DNA of 64,000 bases from Salinivirga cyanobacteriivorans (lineage in GTDB: Bacteria; Bacteroidota; Bacteroidia; Bacteroidales; Salinivirgaceae): assembly GCF_001443605.1 (NCBI RefSeq), contig NZ_CP013118.1, positions 3,807,001 through 3,871,000 on the forward strand, in the 5' to 3' direction. The notes beneath the pieces were generated by a model. The model made no database searches. It had not been told where the DNA came from and was given only the letters and a program-made list of their open reading frames with translations. Each line of letters begins with the position of its first letter. The first letter of the stretch is position 1. Shown here piece by piece: positions 1 to 9,606 of the stretch. The translations under genes and the position numbers were made by a program.

Positions 1-1563
1 TATGGCACTATGGCCGATTTTGAAGAATTGGTGGCTGAAGCGCATGCCAGGGGAATTAAAATTATCCTCGATTTGGTAATGAATCATTGTTCCAGTCAAC
101 ACCCCTGGTTTACACAATCAGCCAACAACGAAAATAATTACCGTGACTGGTTCGTCTGGTCCGATACCGACCCTGGTTTTAGTGGCCCATGGGGGCAGGA
201 CGTATGGCATTACATGAATGGAAGTTATTACTATGGAATTTTCTGGTCTGGTATGCCCGATTTGAACTACAGTCATGAACCCGTAAAAACTGAAATGTTC
301 AATGTAGCAGAATACTGGCTCAACAAGGGTGTGGATGGTTTCAGACTCGATGCCATAAAATACCTTGATGAAGATGGTAATGTCGTTGAGAATACACCGG
401 AAACATTCCAGATTCTGGAGGAGTTTCATGATGTTTATAAAGGTGTAAATCCTGATGCATTTACCGTAGGTGAGGTTTGGTCTGGTACAGAAAGTATTGT
501 TCCTTATGTTTCAAACGATCGATTAGATGTGTGTTTCGAGTTCGACCTGGCCGGGTCAATTATCAATAGCGTACAATCATCCAATCCGGGGGCTGTAGAA
601 ACAACATTTCAAAACGTGCAAAATAATTATGCCCGATTGCAATATGCCACATTTCTTACCAACCATGATATGGACCGGGTATATAGTGCGCTGGGAGAAA
701 ACAACCAGGATATGAAGCTGGCAGCTTCTGCTTACCTTACTATGCCAGGAATACCTTTCGTCTATTATGGCGAAGAAGTTGGAATGACCGGTACAGGAGC
801 CCATGAGAATATTCGCCGGCCTATGCAGTGGTCAGCTAATGCCAATGCAGGCTTCTCCACAGTTACACCCTGGTTGGCACTGGGTGACAATTATACGACA
901 CACAATGTGGCGGATATGGAAACAGATCCAAATTCATTGCTGGAATACTACAAAAAATTGATCCACATCCGCAATGGGCATACCCCGCTAAAAAGAGGTT
1001 ATCTTTTGCAGGTTGACAATGACAATAATAATTTGCTTACTTATGCCCGGATTGGTGAGGGCGAAGCTGTAATTGTGGTTTCGAACTATGGAACCACTGA
1101 TGCAGAGCCATACATGTCTTTGGCTATGTCGTCTCTTGCAGCAGGGAATTATGCTGTAACCGAATTAATGTCTGGCACCACCCTCGACAGCCTCACAATA
1201 AATGCAAATGGAGGCTTTGATTCATGGCAACCCGGGACAGCCGGCGTAGCATCTAAAGGTACCGCGATTTTTTATATCAAAAGTGGTACCGGTGTCGGAA
1301 TATCAAATTTAGCAACGGAATCAGAACAATTTTCCATTTATCCCAATCCGGCTACAGAAAAAGTCACTATTTCTGCTTCAAACCCAGTAGATGGCTCAAT
1401 GCAGGTTCAGGTTTTTGATTTAAATGGGAAACTGCTTGTGCAGGATAAATTTAATGCTTCAAAAAGTACATTAAATATTTCCAGTCTGAAATCCGGCGTG
1501 TATTTTATTCGTTGCGCAACATTGCACCATAATGAAATAAAAAGATTAGTGGTTGCTGAATAA
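1..1563 (+). CDS. Secreted GH13 alpha-amylase family enzyme with T9SS sorting domain (5' partial)
   Basis: Hydrolyses or rearranges alpha-glucans outside the cell. The frame is open from base 1 (a Tyr-Gly-Thr codon run before the first ATG at 10), so the 5' end lies outside the window. GH13 catalytic signatures are visible: nucleophile Asp in the GFRLDA motif (codon 349-351), acid/base Glu in VGEVW (472-474) and the transition-state Asp in TNHD (667-669). A C-terminal all-beta amylase domain is followed by about 80 residues starting near FSIYPNPATEKV and ending in a short basic tail; this is the type A Por secretion (type IX) sorting domain, which implies outer-membrane export and cleavage. 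The exact GH13 subfamily cannot be told from the fragment. A hairpin terminator follows. Confidence 0.93.
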   Translation, partial: YGTMADFEELVAEAHARGIKIILDLVMNHCSSQHPWFTQSANNENNYRDWFVWSDTDPGFSGPWGQDVWHYMNGSYYYGIFWSGMPDLNYSHEPVKTEMFNVAEYWLNKGVDGFRLDAIKYLDEDGNVVENTPETFQILEEFHDVYKGVNPDAFTVGEVWSGTESIVPYVSNDRLDVCFEFDLAGSIINSVQSSNPGAVETTFQNVQNNYARLQYATFLTNHDMDRVYSALGENNQDMKLAASAYLTMPGIPFVYYGEEVGMTGTGAHENIRRPMQWSANANAGFSTVTPWLALGDNYTTHNVADMETDPNSLLEYYKKLIHIRNGHTPLKRGYLLQVDNDNNNLLTYARIGEGEAVIVVSNYGTTDAEPYMSLAMSSLAAGNYAVTELMSGTTLDSLTINANGGFDSWQPGTAGVASKGTAIFYIKSGTGVGISNLATESEQFSIYPNPATEKVTISASNPVDGSMQVQVFDLNGKLLVQDKFNASKSTLNISSLKSGVYFIRCATLHHNEIKRLVVAE

Positions 1564-1569
1564 AATACA

Positions 1570-1600
1570 TTTGTTGTTACGATAAGAACTTATATTTTTG
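1570..1600 (+). promoter_or_regulatory. Bacteroidota-type promoter (TTTG-N19-TATTTTTG)
   Basis: TTTG at 1570-1573 and TATTTTTG at 1593-1600, spaced by 19 nt, match the Bacteroidota sigma-A consensus (-33 TTTG, -7 TAnnTTTG). It would transcribe the DUF3857 gene starting at 1682. The predicted start lies near 1606-1608, so the transcript would begin with the hairpin at 1608-1655. Matched by eye only. Confidence 0.45.
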
Positions 1601-1607
1601 TATAATT

Positions 1608-1655
1608 AAAGTGCAGTATCTATGATTTTAAAATATAGATTACTGCACTTTTTTT
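1608..1655 (+). terminator. Hairpin terminator or leader attenuator
   Basis: Near-perfect inverted repeat: left arm 1608-1623 and right arm 1635-1651, with one bulged base, followed by seven T's at 1649-1655. It sits 45 nt after the amylase stop codon and is the natural terminator of that gene. It also lies immediately downstream of the promoter for the next gene. Confidence 0.7.
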
Positions 1656-1681
1656 AATGCAATAGTTTTATACCAACATTT

Positions 1682-3526
1682 ATGAGAGCTTCTCTGCTGT
1701 TTATTATTTTTACCTTCAGCTTGCTGACAAATAATAGTGTGGCACAGGTACTTGATTATTCAACTTCAATTACCATCGACAATAATAAGAAGGTTACAGA
1801 GACCACCTATTTGATTCAAATAAATCAAAAAGAAAGTGCACATTTATCCGATATTACAATTTATCACGATGCCAAAGATAAATTTAAACTTCTGGAGGCT
1901 TATGTTATCGACGCAAATGGCGACAAAGTGAAAAAAGTAAAAAAACGTGATGTAAAGACCAGAAATCGTCGCACTTATAGCACATTTTATCAGGATGATT
2001 TAATTGAAGAGTTCGATCTACATTGGAGTACCTATCCGCATTTGATCAAATACGCTTATCGCATTATTGAAAAAGATTTTGTTTTTATCGCAAACTGGAC
2101 TCCCTACATTAAAGCTGATCTCAAGGTTAAAAGCAGTACGCTAACAGTTGACATCCCAGAGGACTATGGTTTTAAATCAGAATACGCCGATGCGTTCAGG
2201 TTTAAGAATAGTGATGAAAAAGGGAGGAAAGTTTTGGAATGGAATCTTGGAAGTTATGAAACGCCCGAAGATGAGGCTCTTGCACCTCCACTGGCAGAAC
2301 TTATTCCCAGGGTTATAATAGTTCCGCAGAAATTTGAGTATGGTGTAGAAGGTTCGTCAGAGAACTGGCAAACTTTCGGTTTATGGCAATTAAAATTAAA
2401 TGCCGGCACAGACCTGTTAACTACCAGTGAGAAAGAAAAAGTAGATAAATTAATCAAAGGCATTGATAGCAAGCGAGAGATTGCCAGAACTTTGTATCAT
2501 TATATGCAGGATAATACGCATTATATTAATGTTTCAATTGATTTTGGCGGTTTAAAGTCATATCCGGCTTCTTATGTGTGCGACAATAAATATGGCGATT
2601 GTAAGGCCTTAACTACCTATATGAAAGCATTGTTGAAATATGCCGGTATTGAATCTTTTTATACAAAGATTCGTGCTGGCGAGAATACGGCTTCAATAAA
2701 TGAGAATTTGCCTTCGCAGCAGTTTAATCATGTGATTTTATGTGTGCCGATGGAGAAAGATACCATTTGGCTTGAAAATACTTCCAGCACAGCACCATTC
2801 AATTACCTCGGTAGTTTTACCCAGAATCGTAAAGCTCTTGTAGTAAATGGCGACCAAAGCAAACTGGTAAAAACACCAGCAATGAACCTGGGCGATGTTT
2901 TAGAAAAGCGCAATTACAGTTTCACCACAAACAAAAATGGCACTGGAAAAATAAGCATCAACCAAAAACTCAGGGGTGATGCATTTGAAGCTGTTAATTA
3001 TTATAAAAGACAGGCCAGTGAATCAGATCAAAAGGAATTTTTGAACCGTATCTCTAAAGTTGGCCATTTTACCTTGAAAAATTGGAGCTTTAAAAAGGTT
3101 AATCGTGATGCTAAAGAGATTACCGTAAGTATGAATGGCATTGTCAAAAATCAATTTAGGGTGATCGGGCAAATGCTGGTTTTGAAACCTATCGAAATGG
3201 ATATTCCGGAACTTGAAGCCCCCTCTGAAAGAACGCATGATCTGAAAATTTCTATGCCTGTAAATATTTTTGATTCGGCTGTTTACAACATGCCTTTTCA
3301 AGATGGTTTCAATGTAAATGTTCCCCAGGACATGATCATTGAGTCAGACTACGGCATTTACCGGCATCGATACGAAAAACGCAATAGTACAATCACGGTT
3401 ACACAGCGCTTTCAAATGTATCCCGGCCGCTTCCCAAAAGAAAAGTATAAAGATTTTTACGAATTTATAGAATCAATTTTCGAATATCGAAAACAGTCAG
3501 TAATTGTATTAAACCCTAAAGAATGA
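1682..3526 (+). CDS. Exported DUF3857/transglutaminase-like protein
   Basis: 614 aa with a signal peptide (about residues 1-22, ending VAQ). The N-terminal half is DUF3857-like, with the typical Tyr/Trp-rich stretch near residues 115-145. A transglutaminase-like core covers about 250-380, with Cys307 in GDCKAL and His350 in FNHV; the third residue is probably Glu365, where Asp is usual. The C-terminal part is beta-rich. The reaction and substrate of these Bacteroidota proteins are unknown; they are predicted periplasmic or surface proteins. It overlaps the next paralogue by ATGA, so the two are probably co-translated. This is the only one of the three tandem paralogues that keeps the catalytic Cys and His. 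Confidence 0.85.
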   Translation: MRASLLFIIFTFSLLTNNSVAQVLDYSTSITIDNNKKVTETTYLIQINQKESAHLSDITIYHDAKDKFKLLEAYVIDANGDKVKKVKKRDVKTRNRRTYSTFYQDDLIEEFDLHWSTYPHLIKYAYRIIEKDFVFIANWTPYIKADLKVKSSTLTVDIPEDYGFKSEYADAFRFKNSDEKGRKVLEWNLGSYETPEDEALAPPLAELIPRVIIVPQKFEYGVEGSSENWQTFGLWQLKLNAGTDLLTTSEKEKVDKLIKGIDSKREIARTLYHYMQDNTHYINVSIDFGGLKSYPASYVCDNKYGDCKALTTYMKALLKYAGIESFYTKIRAGENTASINENLPSQQFNHVILCVPMEKDTIWLENTSSTAPFNYLGSFTQNRKALVVNGDQSKLVKTPAMNLGDVLEKRNYSFTTNKNGTGKISINQKLRGDAFEAVNYYKRQASESDQKEFLNRISKVGHFTLKNWSFKKVNRDAKEITVSMNGIVKNQFRVIGQMLVLKPIEMDIPELEAPSERTHDLKISMPVNIFDSAVYNMPFQDGFNVNVPQDMIIESDYGIYRHRYEKRNSTITVTQRFQMYPGRFPKEKYKDFYEFIESIFEYRKQSVIVLNPKE

Positions 3527-5516
3527 AATATATTGTAATTGCATTGCTTTTGCTTGTTTCCGGATCTGTATCCGGTCAGTTTGAAGATCAGGAATTTGGC
3601 GTAATCTCCCAAAAAGAGATTGATATGGAATCCTATCCGGAAGATCCTGAATCCGGAGCTGTAGTCTTATTTGATAAAGGAAAATCTGTTTTCTTTGACT
3701 ACAGGGGCGCTTATGACATCAGGTTTACAAGACATAAAAGAATAAAAAATTATTCGATAACTCAGAACTCGATTATGCAGAGGTTGCCATCCCATTTTAT
3801 GAAGATGGTTATGATGCCACAGAAAAGGTGGTCTCCATAAAGGCCGTAACGTATAACTTCGAAAATGGACGTATTATTAAACAGGAACTTGATCCGTCAA
3901 CCGTTTATGTTCAGCGTATTAATGAAAAATGGCGTAGTAAAAAATTTGTACTGCCACAGGTAAAAGCCGGATCTATTATCGAGTACAAATATGTACTGGA
4001 AACGCCTTTTCATTTTAATTTGCCCGATTGGACTTTCCAACACAAAATCCCCACAATATACAGTGGTTATGAGGTACGGATGATACCCTTCTACGAATAT
4101 GTGTTTTTAGCACAGGGTATAAAAGAGTTTGATCACAAAGAATCATACGTCGACGACAGGGTCAGACAATGGGGCGATGTAAATAAAGTATATGGGCAAA
4201 ATGTGGGGAGCGGCGTTGAATTTAAAGAATACGTGCACAAATATGTAATGAGAGATGTGCCTGCATTTAAAGATGAAGCTTATATCAGCTCTATTGATGA
4301 CTATATAATGAAACTCGATTTTCAGCTCGCAAAATTCCACAGTCCGCAAGGTAGTACTGAAGAGATTATTTCTACCTGGCCTGAATTGAATAATGATCTT
4401 CTGGATAGTGATCATTTTGGTAAATATCTGAATAAAGCCAAACGTTTTGCAAAGAAGATACTTGAAGAGGAATTACAGATTGCTACTGATAATTCAATGC
4501 TTAAAGCCAGAAAAATAGTCAATTATGCTAAAAACAGTTTTAAATGGAATGGCGATTATGATAAGTATGCTATAAAATCGGCTAAAGATTTTTATAAAAC
4601 AAGAGTAGGTAATGCTGCAGAAATAAATTTATTTGTGATTGCTCTGATGAGAAGAGCCGGAATTGATGCGGAGCCAGTGATTCTGAGTACACGAAATCAT
4701 GGGAAAATTAACGCAAATTACCCATTCACCAAATTTTTTAATTATGTGATTATTTTAATCAAAGGAGATACACCTTTTTTAACTGATGCTACCGAATCAC
4801 AACTACCCTATAACAGAATACCACCTCGATGTATCAATCAGAGTGGTCTGCTGGTAGAGGAAGATCAGGAGAATTGGGTAGGTTTGCAACACAATATACC
4901 AGCCTCAGAGTTGCATCAGGTTTTATTGACACCTGATCCCGGTTCGGGTAAACTAAAATACCGGGTTACATTGCAAGCCAGAGAATATGCCGCTTATCAT
5001 TATCGCGATAACTACAATAATGAAACAGCAGAATTAAAATCTTATTTTGAAGATAAAATAGGTGGAATGCAAACTGTAATGGCAGTGAATTATGAAAAAC
5101 CGGACAAGCCCTACGTGATCGTTATTCAGGGAGAGCGGGACCTTGAACAACTTGCCGGAAATTTAATTATCAAACCATTTTTGAATCTCAATATTACTGA
5201 AAACAAGCTTACCCAGCCTTCAAGGCGTTACCCGGTAGACTTCCTATATCCACGTAAAGAATTATTCGATGTTTCAATAGCTGTCCCAGCGGGTTATGCA
5301 TTAAATAATTCTGCTGAGCCTGTGAAAATTAGTGATGAATTGGTTGATATTGATCTCAGCTACAGCCAGCAGGGTCAGCTAGTCAAAGCCAACGGGAAGT
5401 ACACGTTGAAAGAATCAGTTTATGAACCGGCTCAATATGATAGTTTGAAATATATCATGAATAAAATTGTAGATAGCTTTAACCGTGATTTGTTACTTGA
5501 AAAGCAATCAGATTAA
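3523..5516 (+). pseudogene. DUF3857/transglutaminase-like protein, frameshifted at an A6 run
   Basis: The gene starts with ATGA overlap on its upstream paralogue and encodes a signal peptide (about residues 1-18). The first frame is closed at 3840; homology to the downstream paralogue continues in another frame from about 3752 to the stop at 5516. The break falls at the run of six A's around 3744-3749 (after the RFTRHKRIK region). Losing two A's or gaining one restores a continuous protein of about 664 aa that aligns with the 679-aa neighbour throughout. The 0-frame reads A AAA AAT, a possible -1 slippery heptamer. In the transglutaminase-like core the usual Cys is replaced (GNAAEIN) and the FNH motif reads FNY, so it is catalytically degenerate anyway. 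It could be a true mutation, an assembly error or productive frameshifting. Confidence 0.8.
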
Positions 5517-5662
5517 ACGATTTTAGTATTTCTTTCCGGGGATGTACGCATAAAGCCGCTCTTATCGTATAATGTATTGGTAGTTAGTGTTTTTTTATTG
5601 AAATTTTTATTCTTTAATAATTTGTTGTTACTTGCTGTAACCAATCCAAAAGAAATGAAATA

Positions 5663-7702
5663 ATGAAAACGCTGCTTACATTGTTGCTGATGAGCTATGC
5701 ATCAATGGCTTTCACTCAAAACATCGAAAAAAAATTTGGTGAGATTTCCCGTGAAGAATTAACCATGACATCCTATTCGAAAGCCCCCGATGCTCCGGGT
5801 GTTGTGTTGTTTGATATTGGTAGTTCCGAGTTTATTGAACCTCAGGGGAATAATGATATTCGGCTTACACGGCATAAGAGTTTAAAGGTTTTTGATGCCG
5901 ATGTGAAGTACATTATTTGTTTCACACGGCACAAGCGTCTAAAAATCTTTGATTCTGCTGCGCTGGACCAGGCTAAAATTACCATTCCATACTATGTCGA
6001 TGGTTATGGAAGCACAGAATATGTAAGAAATATTGAAGCAATAACATATAATACCGAAAACGGTCGGCTTGTGCGGCAGGAACTGATTCCCGGAAATGTT
6101 AAAACAGAAAAAATCGATTCTCACTGGTACCAAAAAACCTTTGAGTTTCCTAATGCACAGGTTGGTTCTGTATTGGAATTTACTTACGTGCTGGAAACAC
6201 CTTTTTTGTTTAATTTGCCTGACTGGAGCTTCCAGAGCAGGTTGCCGACCATTTATAGTGAGTATAAAGCACGCATGGTGCCATTTTATGAGTATGTGTT
6301 TTTGGCCCAGGGAATAGAGCGTTTTGATGTAAGGGAGTCGTACACCACAAATAATACCCGTTCGTGGGGTGAGGTCTCAAAAGTATATGGAAAAAACGTT
6401 GAGAGCGGTATTGAGTTTAAGGAGAATGTATACACCTACGCCATGAAAGGTGTGCCTGCTTTTAAAGATGAGGCTTACATTACTTCAATCAATGACTACC
6501 TTATGAAAATGGACTTTCAACTGGCAAGGTTTCACAGCCCCGCAGGAGGTTCATACGATATTATTTCAACCTGGCCGGAATTGATTCAGATACTCGAAGA
6601 CCATAGCGATTTTGGAAAATATGCAAACCGTGCCGGTAGGTTTGCCAAACGATTGCCCATGTTAGACACGCCTGTAGAAAATAAAAATGAATCTCAGCTT
6701 GCCCAAACCATAATCAATTATGCCAAACAAAATTTTACATGGAACGGTATTTCATCCAAATACGCATCCCAATCGGCACGCTCATTTTATAAAAGAAAAA
6801 ATGGAAATTCGGCAGATATAAACCTGTTTCTCTGCGCTATGCTAAAAGAAGCGGGTATCGATGCAGAACCGGTAATTATAAGTACACGCGACCATGGTAA
6901 AGTTGATTCACAGTATCCGTTTGGCCATTTTTTCAACTATACTGTTTTAGTTGTAAAAACTGATAATCCCTTCCTGGCTGATGCAACAGAAGCTACATTA
7001 CCCTACGACCGTATTCCGCCAAGGTGTATGAATGGTAAGGGATTGGTGATAGACAATAATGCTGTAAAATGGGTTCAGCTTAACCAACAGGTTGCAGCAC
7101 AAAAGGAGGTTAATTTGTTTTTAACCCCTGATCCGCTAAAGAAAATAATGACAGTAAATATGGCGATGCATTTAACCGAATTCGATGCTTATGAATATCG
7201 TCGTAAGTACAAAAATGTATTGAAAATAGAAAAAGAGTTTAGTAAGGTTGTAGATGATGTTGTAAATGTTGCTATCGACAATTGGGCACAATATTCAAAA
7301 CCGCTTGGTATTAGAATAGAAGGTGCTATGAAGATCCAGGGAGAGGGAGGTGTGTTTAAAATCAATCCTTTTATGAACCTGGCTTTAAGAGAGAACCACC
7401 TCCGACAGCGTGAACGGAAATACCCGGTTGATTTTATATATCCCAAATCAAGACTTTTTCACATTAACCTGAATATTCCTGATGGATATAAATTAAAAAA
7501 TGTGCCCGGTAATTATGAAATGGATAATAGCCTTGCCACAATAATGCTCAAATATCACAAGCAGGGCGATCTTCTAAAGATTGAGGGACAATATTCACTT
7601 AAGAAAGCAGTGTATTCACCCGACGAATATTCCCGTATAAGGGCCTATTTGAGACGCATCGTAGAAAAGTTTAATAGTGAACTTGTGTTTGTTAAAGACT
7701 GA
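5663..7702 (+). CDS. Exported DUF3857/transglutaminase-like protein, active-site residues replaced
   Basis: 679 aa with a signal peptide (about 1-18, ending AFTQ), a close paralogue of the preceding frameshifted gene. DUF3857 lies in roughly residues 100-260 and a transglutaminase-like fold in about 350-450. Where the family has a catalytic Cys this protein has Ser383 (GNSADIN), and where it has the catalytic His it has Tyr426 (FNY); only the downstream Asp region is kept. It is therefore probably a non-enzymatic binding or structural protein. Residues around 65-100 hold a diverged internal duplication of the TRHKxLKxFD segment that the paralogue lacks. A 146-bp gap separates it from the gene upstream, in which I see no clear promoter. 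Confidence 0.83.
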   Translation: MKTLLTLLLMSYASMAFTQNIEKKFGEISREELTMTSYSKAPDAPGVVLFDIGSSEFIEPQGNNDIRLTRHKSLKVFDADVKYIICFTRHKRLKIFDSAALDQAKITIPYYVDGYGSTEYVRNIEAITYNTENGRLVRQELIPGNVKTEKIDSHWYQKTFEFPNAQVGSVLEFTYVLETPFLFNLPDWSFQSRLPTIYSEYKARMVPFYEYVFLAQGIERFDVRESYTTNNTRSWGEVSKVYGKNVESGIEFKENVYTYAMKGVPAFKDEAYITSINDYLMKMDFQLARFHSPAGGSYDIISTWPELIQILEDHSDFGKYANRAGRFAKRLPMLDTPVENKNESQLAQTIINYAKQNFTWNGISSKYASQSARSFYKRKNGNSADINLFLCAMLKEAGIDAEPVIISTRDHGKVDSQYPFGHFFNYTVLVVKTDNPFLADATEATLPYDRIPPRCMNGKGLVIDNNAVKWVQLNQQVAAQKEVNLFLTPDPLKKIMTVNMAMHLTEFDAYEYRRKYKNVLKIEKEFSKVVDDVVNVAIDNWAQYSKPLGIRIEGAMKIQGEGGVFKINPFMNLALRENHLRQRERKYPVDFIYPKSRLFHINLNIPDGYKLKNVPGNYEMDNSLATIMLKYHKQGDLLKIEGQYSLKKAVYSPDEYSRIRAYLRRIVEKFNSELVFVKD

Positions 7703-7778
7703 TTTTAAAAAAAATACCTTAGAATCCTGGCAATTGCAGTACACTATATCTAATCTTAATATCTGAAAATAATCAATC

Positions 7779-8594
7779 ATGAAAATCACTAACATAATTC
7801 TTGCGTTGCTGACATTAACAATGCTATTGGCCTGCGGCCAGAAACAACCAAAAGAAAATGAAAAGCACGACAAAAGCCATTCAGAATCAACCATGACTGG
7901 TATCTGGCTCCGCATGAGTCCACAAGGACCTGTAAAGATGGAATTTAAGAAAACAGGCAAGGTGACCATCGACTTTGGAAATGACCAGGCCGTGGAGGTT
8001 TCATCAAATTACACCATTAATGGCGATACAGTGGAGTTTACCGATGTGGAAGGTGAAATGTGCCCTGCACCGGGAACTTACCTAATGGATGAAACGCCTT
8101 ACTATCTGGCCTTCGATGTACTAAACGACACTTGTAACGGCCGTATAAAAACCACAAGTGGCTTTTGGACCAAACCCAATTTCAGAGAGCTTCAGGAAAC
8201 TTTAGATAAACAAATTGCTGCAAATCCTGAAGCTAAGCTACAACTGATGCGTGGACGTTTGTACATGGCTACCGGTAATTCAGAAAAAGCCCGCAAGGAT
8301 TTTAGTGCTTTTATTGCTAAAGATTCATCTAATGCCCGCGTATTTATCAATAGGGCTGCCACATTTTTTCCGGGAGATATGCAGAGTGTTCTTGCCGATT
8401 GTGAGCGGGCCATAGCACTCGACCCTGAAAATAAAAATGCCTGGTTTTTGCGTGGGTTGGCACTTTACGAAATGGACCGTAAAAAGGAAGCTTGCGAAAG
8501 CTTTAGCAAAGCCATTGAATTAGGGTTTTCTGTATTGCGCATTGCTGAAAAACAAAAATGTGCAGAGTATTGGGATATTGAAAATACACCATAA
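7779..8594 (+). CDS. TPR-containing lipoprotein
   Basis: 271 aa. A lipoprotein signal peptide ends in the lipobox LLAC (Cys19), so the mature protein is anchored to a membrane on the periplasmic or outer face. Residues about 40-130 form a small beta-rich domain of unknown family with a GxW-like start. Residues about 140-260 contain three tetratricopeptide-like repeats (for example AIALDPENKNAWFLRG), which usually mediate protein contacts. It is followed after 12 bp by a small membrane-protein gene, so the two may share a transcript. No specific function is recognised. Confidence 0.75.
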   Translation: MKITNIILALLTLTMLLACGQKQPKENEKHDKSHSESTMTGIWLRMSPQGPVKMEFKKTGKVTIDFGNDQAVEVSSNYTINGDTVEFTDVEGEMCPAPGTYLMDETPYYLAFDVLNDTCNGRIKTTSGFWTKPNFRELQETLDKQIAANPEAKLQLMRGRLYMATGNSEKARKDFSAFIAKDSSNARVFINRAATFFPGDMQSVLADCERAIALDPENKNAWFLRGLALYEMDRKKEACESFSKAIELGFSVLRIAEKQKCAEYWDIENTP

Positions 8595-8606
8595 ATACAT
8601 CGTGGC

Positions 8607-8978
8607 ATGAAAACAGTAATCTATATTTCGGGCATTATTGGTGGGCTGAGCATTGTGTTGAGTATAGTAGGTTTGTTCATGGAGTTTCCATTCAATAACC
8701 TTTTATTGATTGTAGGACTCCTGTTGATTTTTGCTGTTTCTATCCCATTGGGGCGTTTTGAACGCCAGCGTTATAAAAAACGCATTGATCATATAAAACA
8801 GCAAAAGCACACCGGAACTGAATCCGGGAAAACTGACACAGAAACAGAAGGCCGGGCTAAAGGATGGGACATGAACACTTCGCCCTTCAGAAAACGTAAT
8901 TCGGGCTTAACCTGGGGAGGTGGAAATGTGAAAGGTGCCAATGCAAGCCGGGGTAAAAGAAGATCTTTTTTACGATAA
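8607..8978 (+). CDS. Small membrane protein with basic cytoplasmic tail, unknown function
   Basis: 123 aa. Two hydrophobic segments (about residues 4-26 and 31-50) are followed by an Arg/Lys-rich hydrophilic tail that ends in a Gly/Arg-rich stretch. I do not recognise the family. It sits 12 bp after the TPR lipoprotein gene and 18 bp before another small membrane-protein gene, so the three are probably co-transcribed. Confidence 0.55.
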   Translation: MKTVIYISGIIGGLSIVLSIVGLFMEFPFNNLLLIVGLLLIFAVSIPLGRFERQRYKKRIDHIKQQKHTGTESGKTDTETEGRAKGWDMNTSPFRKRNSGLTWGGGNVKGANASRGKRRSFLR

Positions 8979-8996
8979 AATAACAATTTCAATAAA

Positions 8997-9455
8997 ATGG
9001 AAAAGGTAATCGCACAAAAATTAAAATCATTACGCTTTGTTTATATGGCACTCATAATTGGTGTCATTTCTTTCATCCTGATTGCTGTAATCATTAATTA
9101 TTTCAATGGTTCCTTTCTTGTACCCGATCAAATAATGTACAACACTTTTTTAATCGTTTCCAATGTCTTTTTTGTAGTTGGGTTATTAGTGGCTGTGTAC
9201 ATCACCAAAAAGAAATTATCGGTCATTACCACTGATGATTTAGAATCAAAACTGGATCAGTACAGAGAGGCTATTTTAACGAGAGGCGCCATTTTAGAAG
9301 GCACTACATTCTTGTTTGTGGCTTGCTATTTAATGATGGGATTCCATATTTTTTTAATTGAGACTATTATTGGAATTTTAGCACTGGCATTCTTTTTCCC
9401 TACCAACAGGAGAATTGCAGAAGAACTAAAAATCGATGTCAGGCAGTTGTCCTGA
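8997..9455 (+). CDS. Four-TM membrane protein, unknown function
   Basis: 152 aa. Four predicted membrane helices (about residues 15-37, 50-70, 95-115 and 118-135) with a short charged connector (TTDDLESKLDQYRE) between helices 2 and 3. The family is not recognised with certainty; similar small proteins are common in Bacteroidota. Last gene of the three-gene cluster. Confidence 0.6.
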   Translation: MEKVIAQKLKSLRFVYMALIIGVISFILIAVIINYFNGSFLVPDQIMYNTFLIVSNVFFVVGLLVAVYITKKKLSVITTDDLESKLDQYREAILTRGAILEGTTFLFVACYLMMGFHIFLIETIIGILALAFFFPTNRRIAEELKIDVRQLS

Positions 9456-9583
9456 TAACTGCAGGCCATTGAAGTTTACCCGTATGTATTTTCTTAAATA
9501 TCTGTGTCGAATGACAGTGCATATTTCAATATTGAAAACATAGAGCTTGCTAATAATCCTTCGGTATGTCTGTTAAAAAATGC

Positions 9584-9591
9584 TATTTTTG
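9584..9591 (+). promoter_or_regulatory. Candidate -7 element TATTTTTG before hldD
   Basis: TATTTTTG matches TAnnTTTG exactly and lies 15 bp before the hldD start codon, which implies a very short leader. No convincing -33 TTTG lies at the right distance, so this is tentative. Confidence 0.3.
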
Positions 9592-9606
9592 TAAAAAAAT
9601 AGCAAT

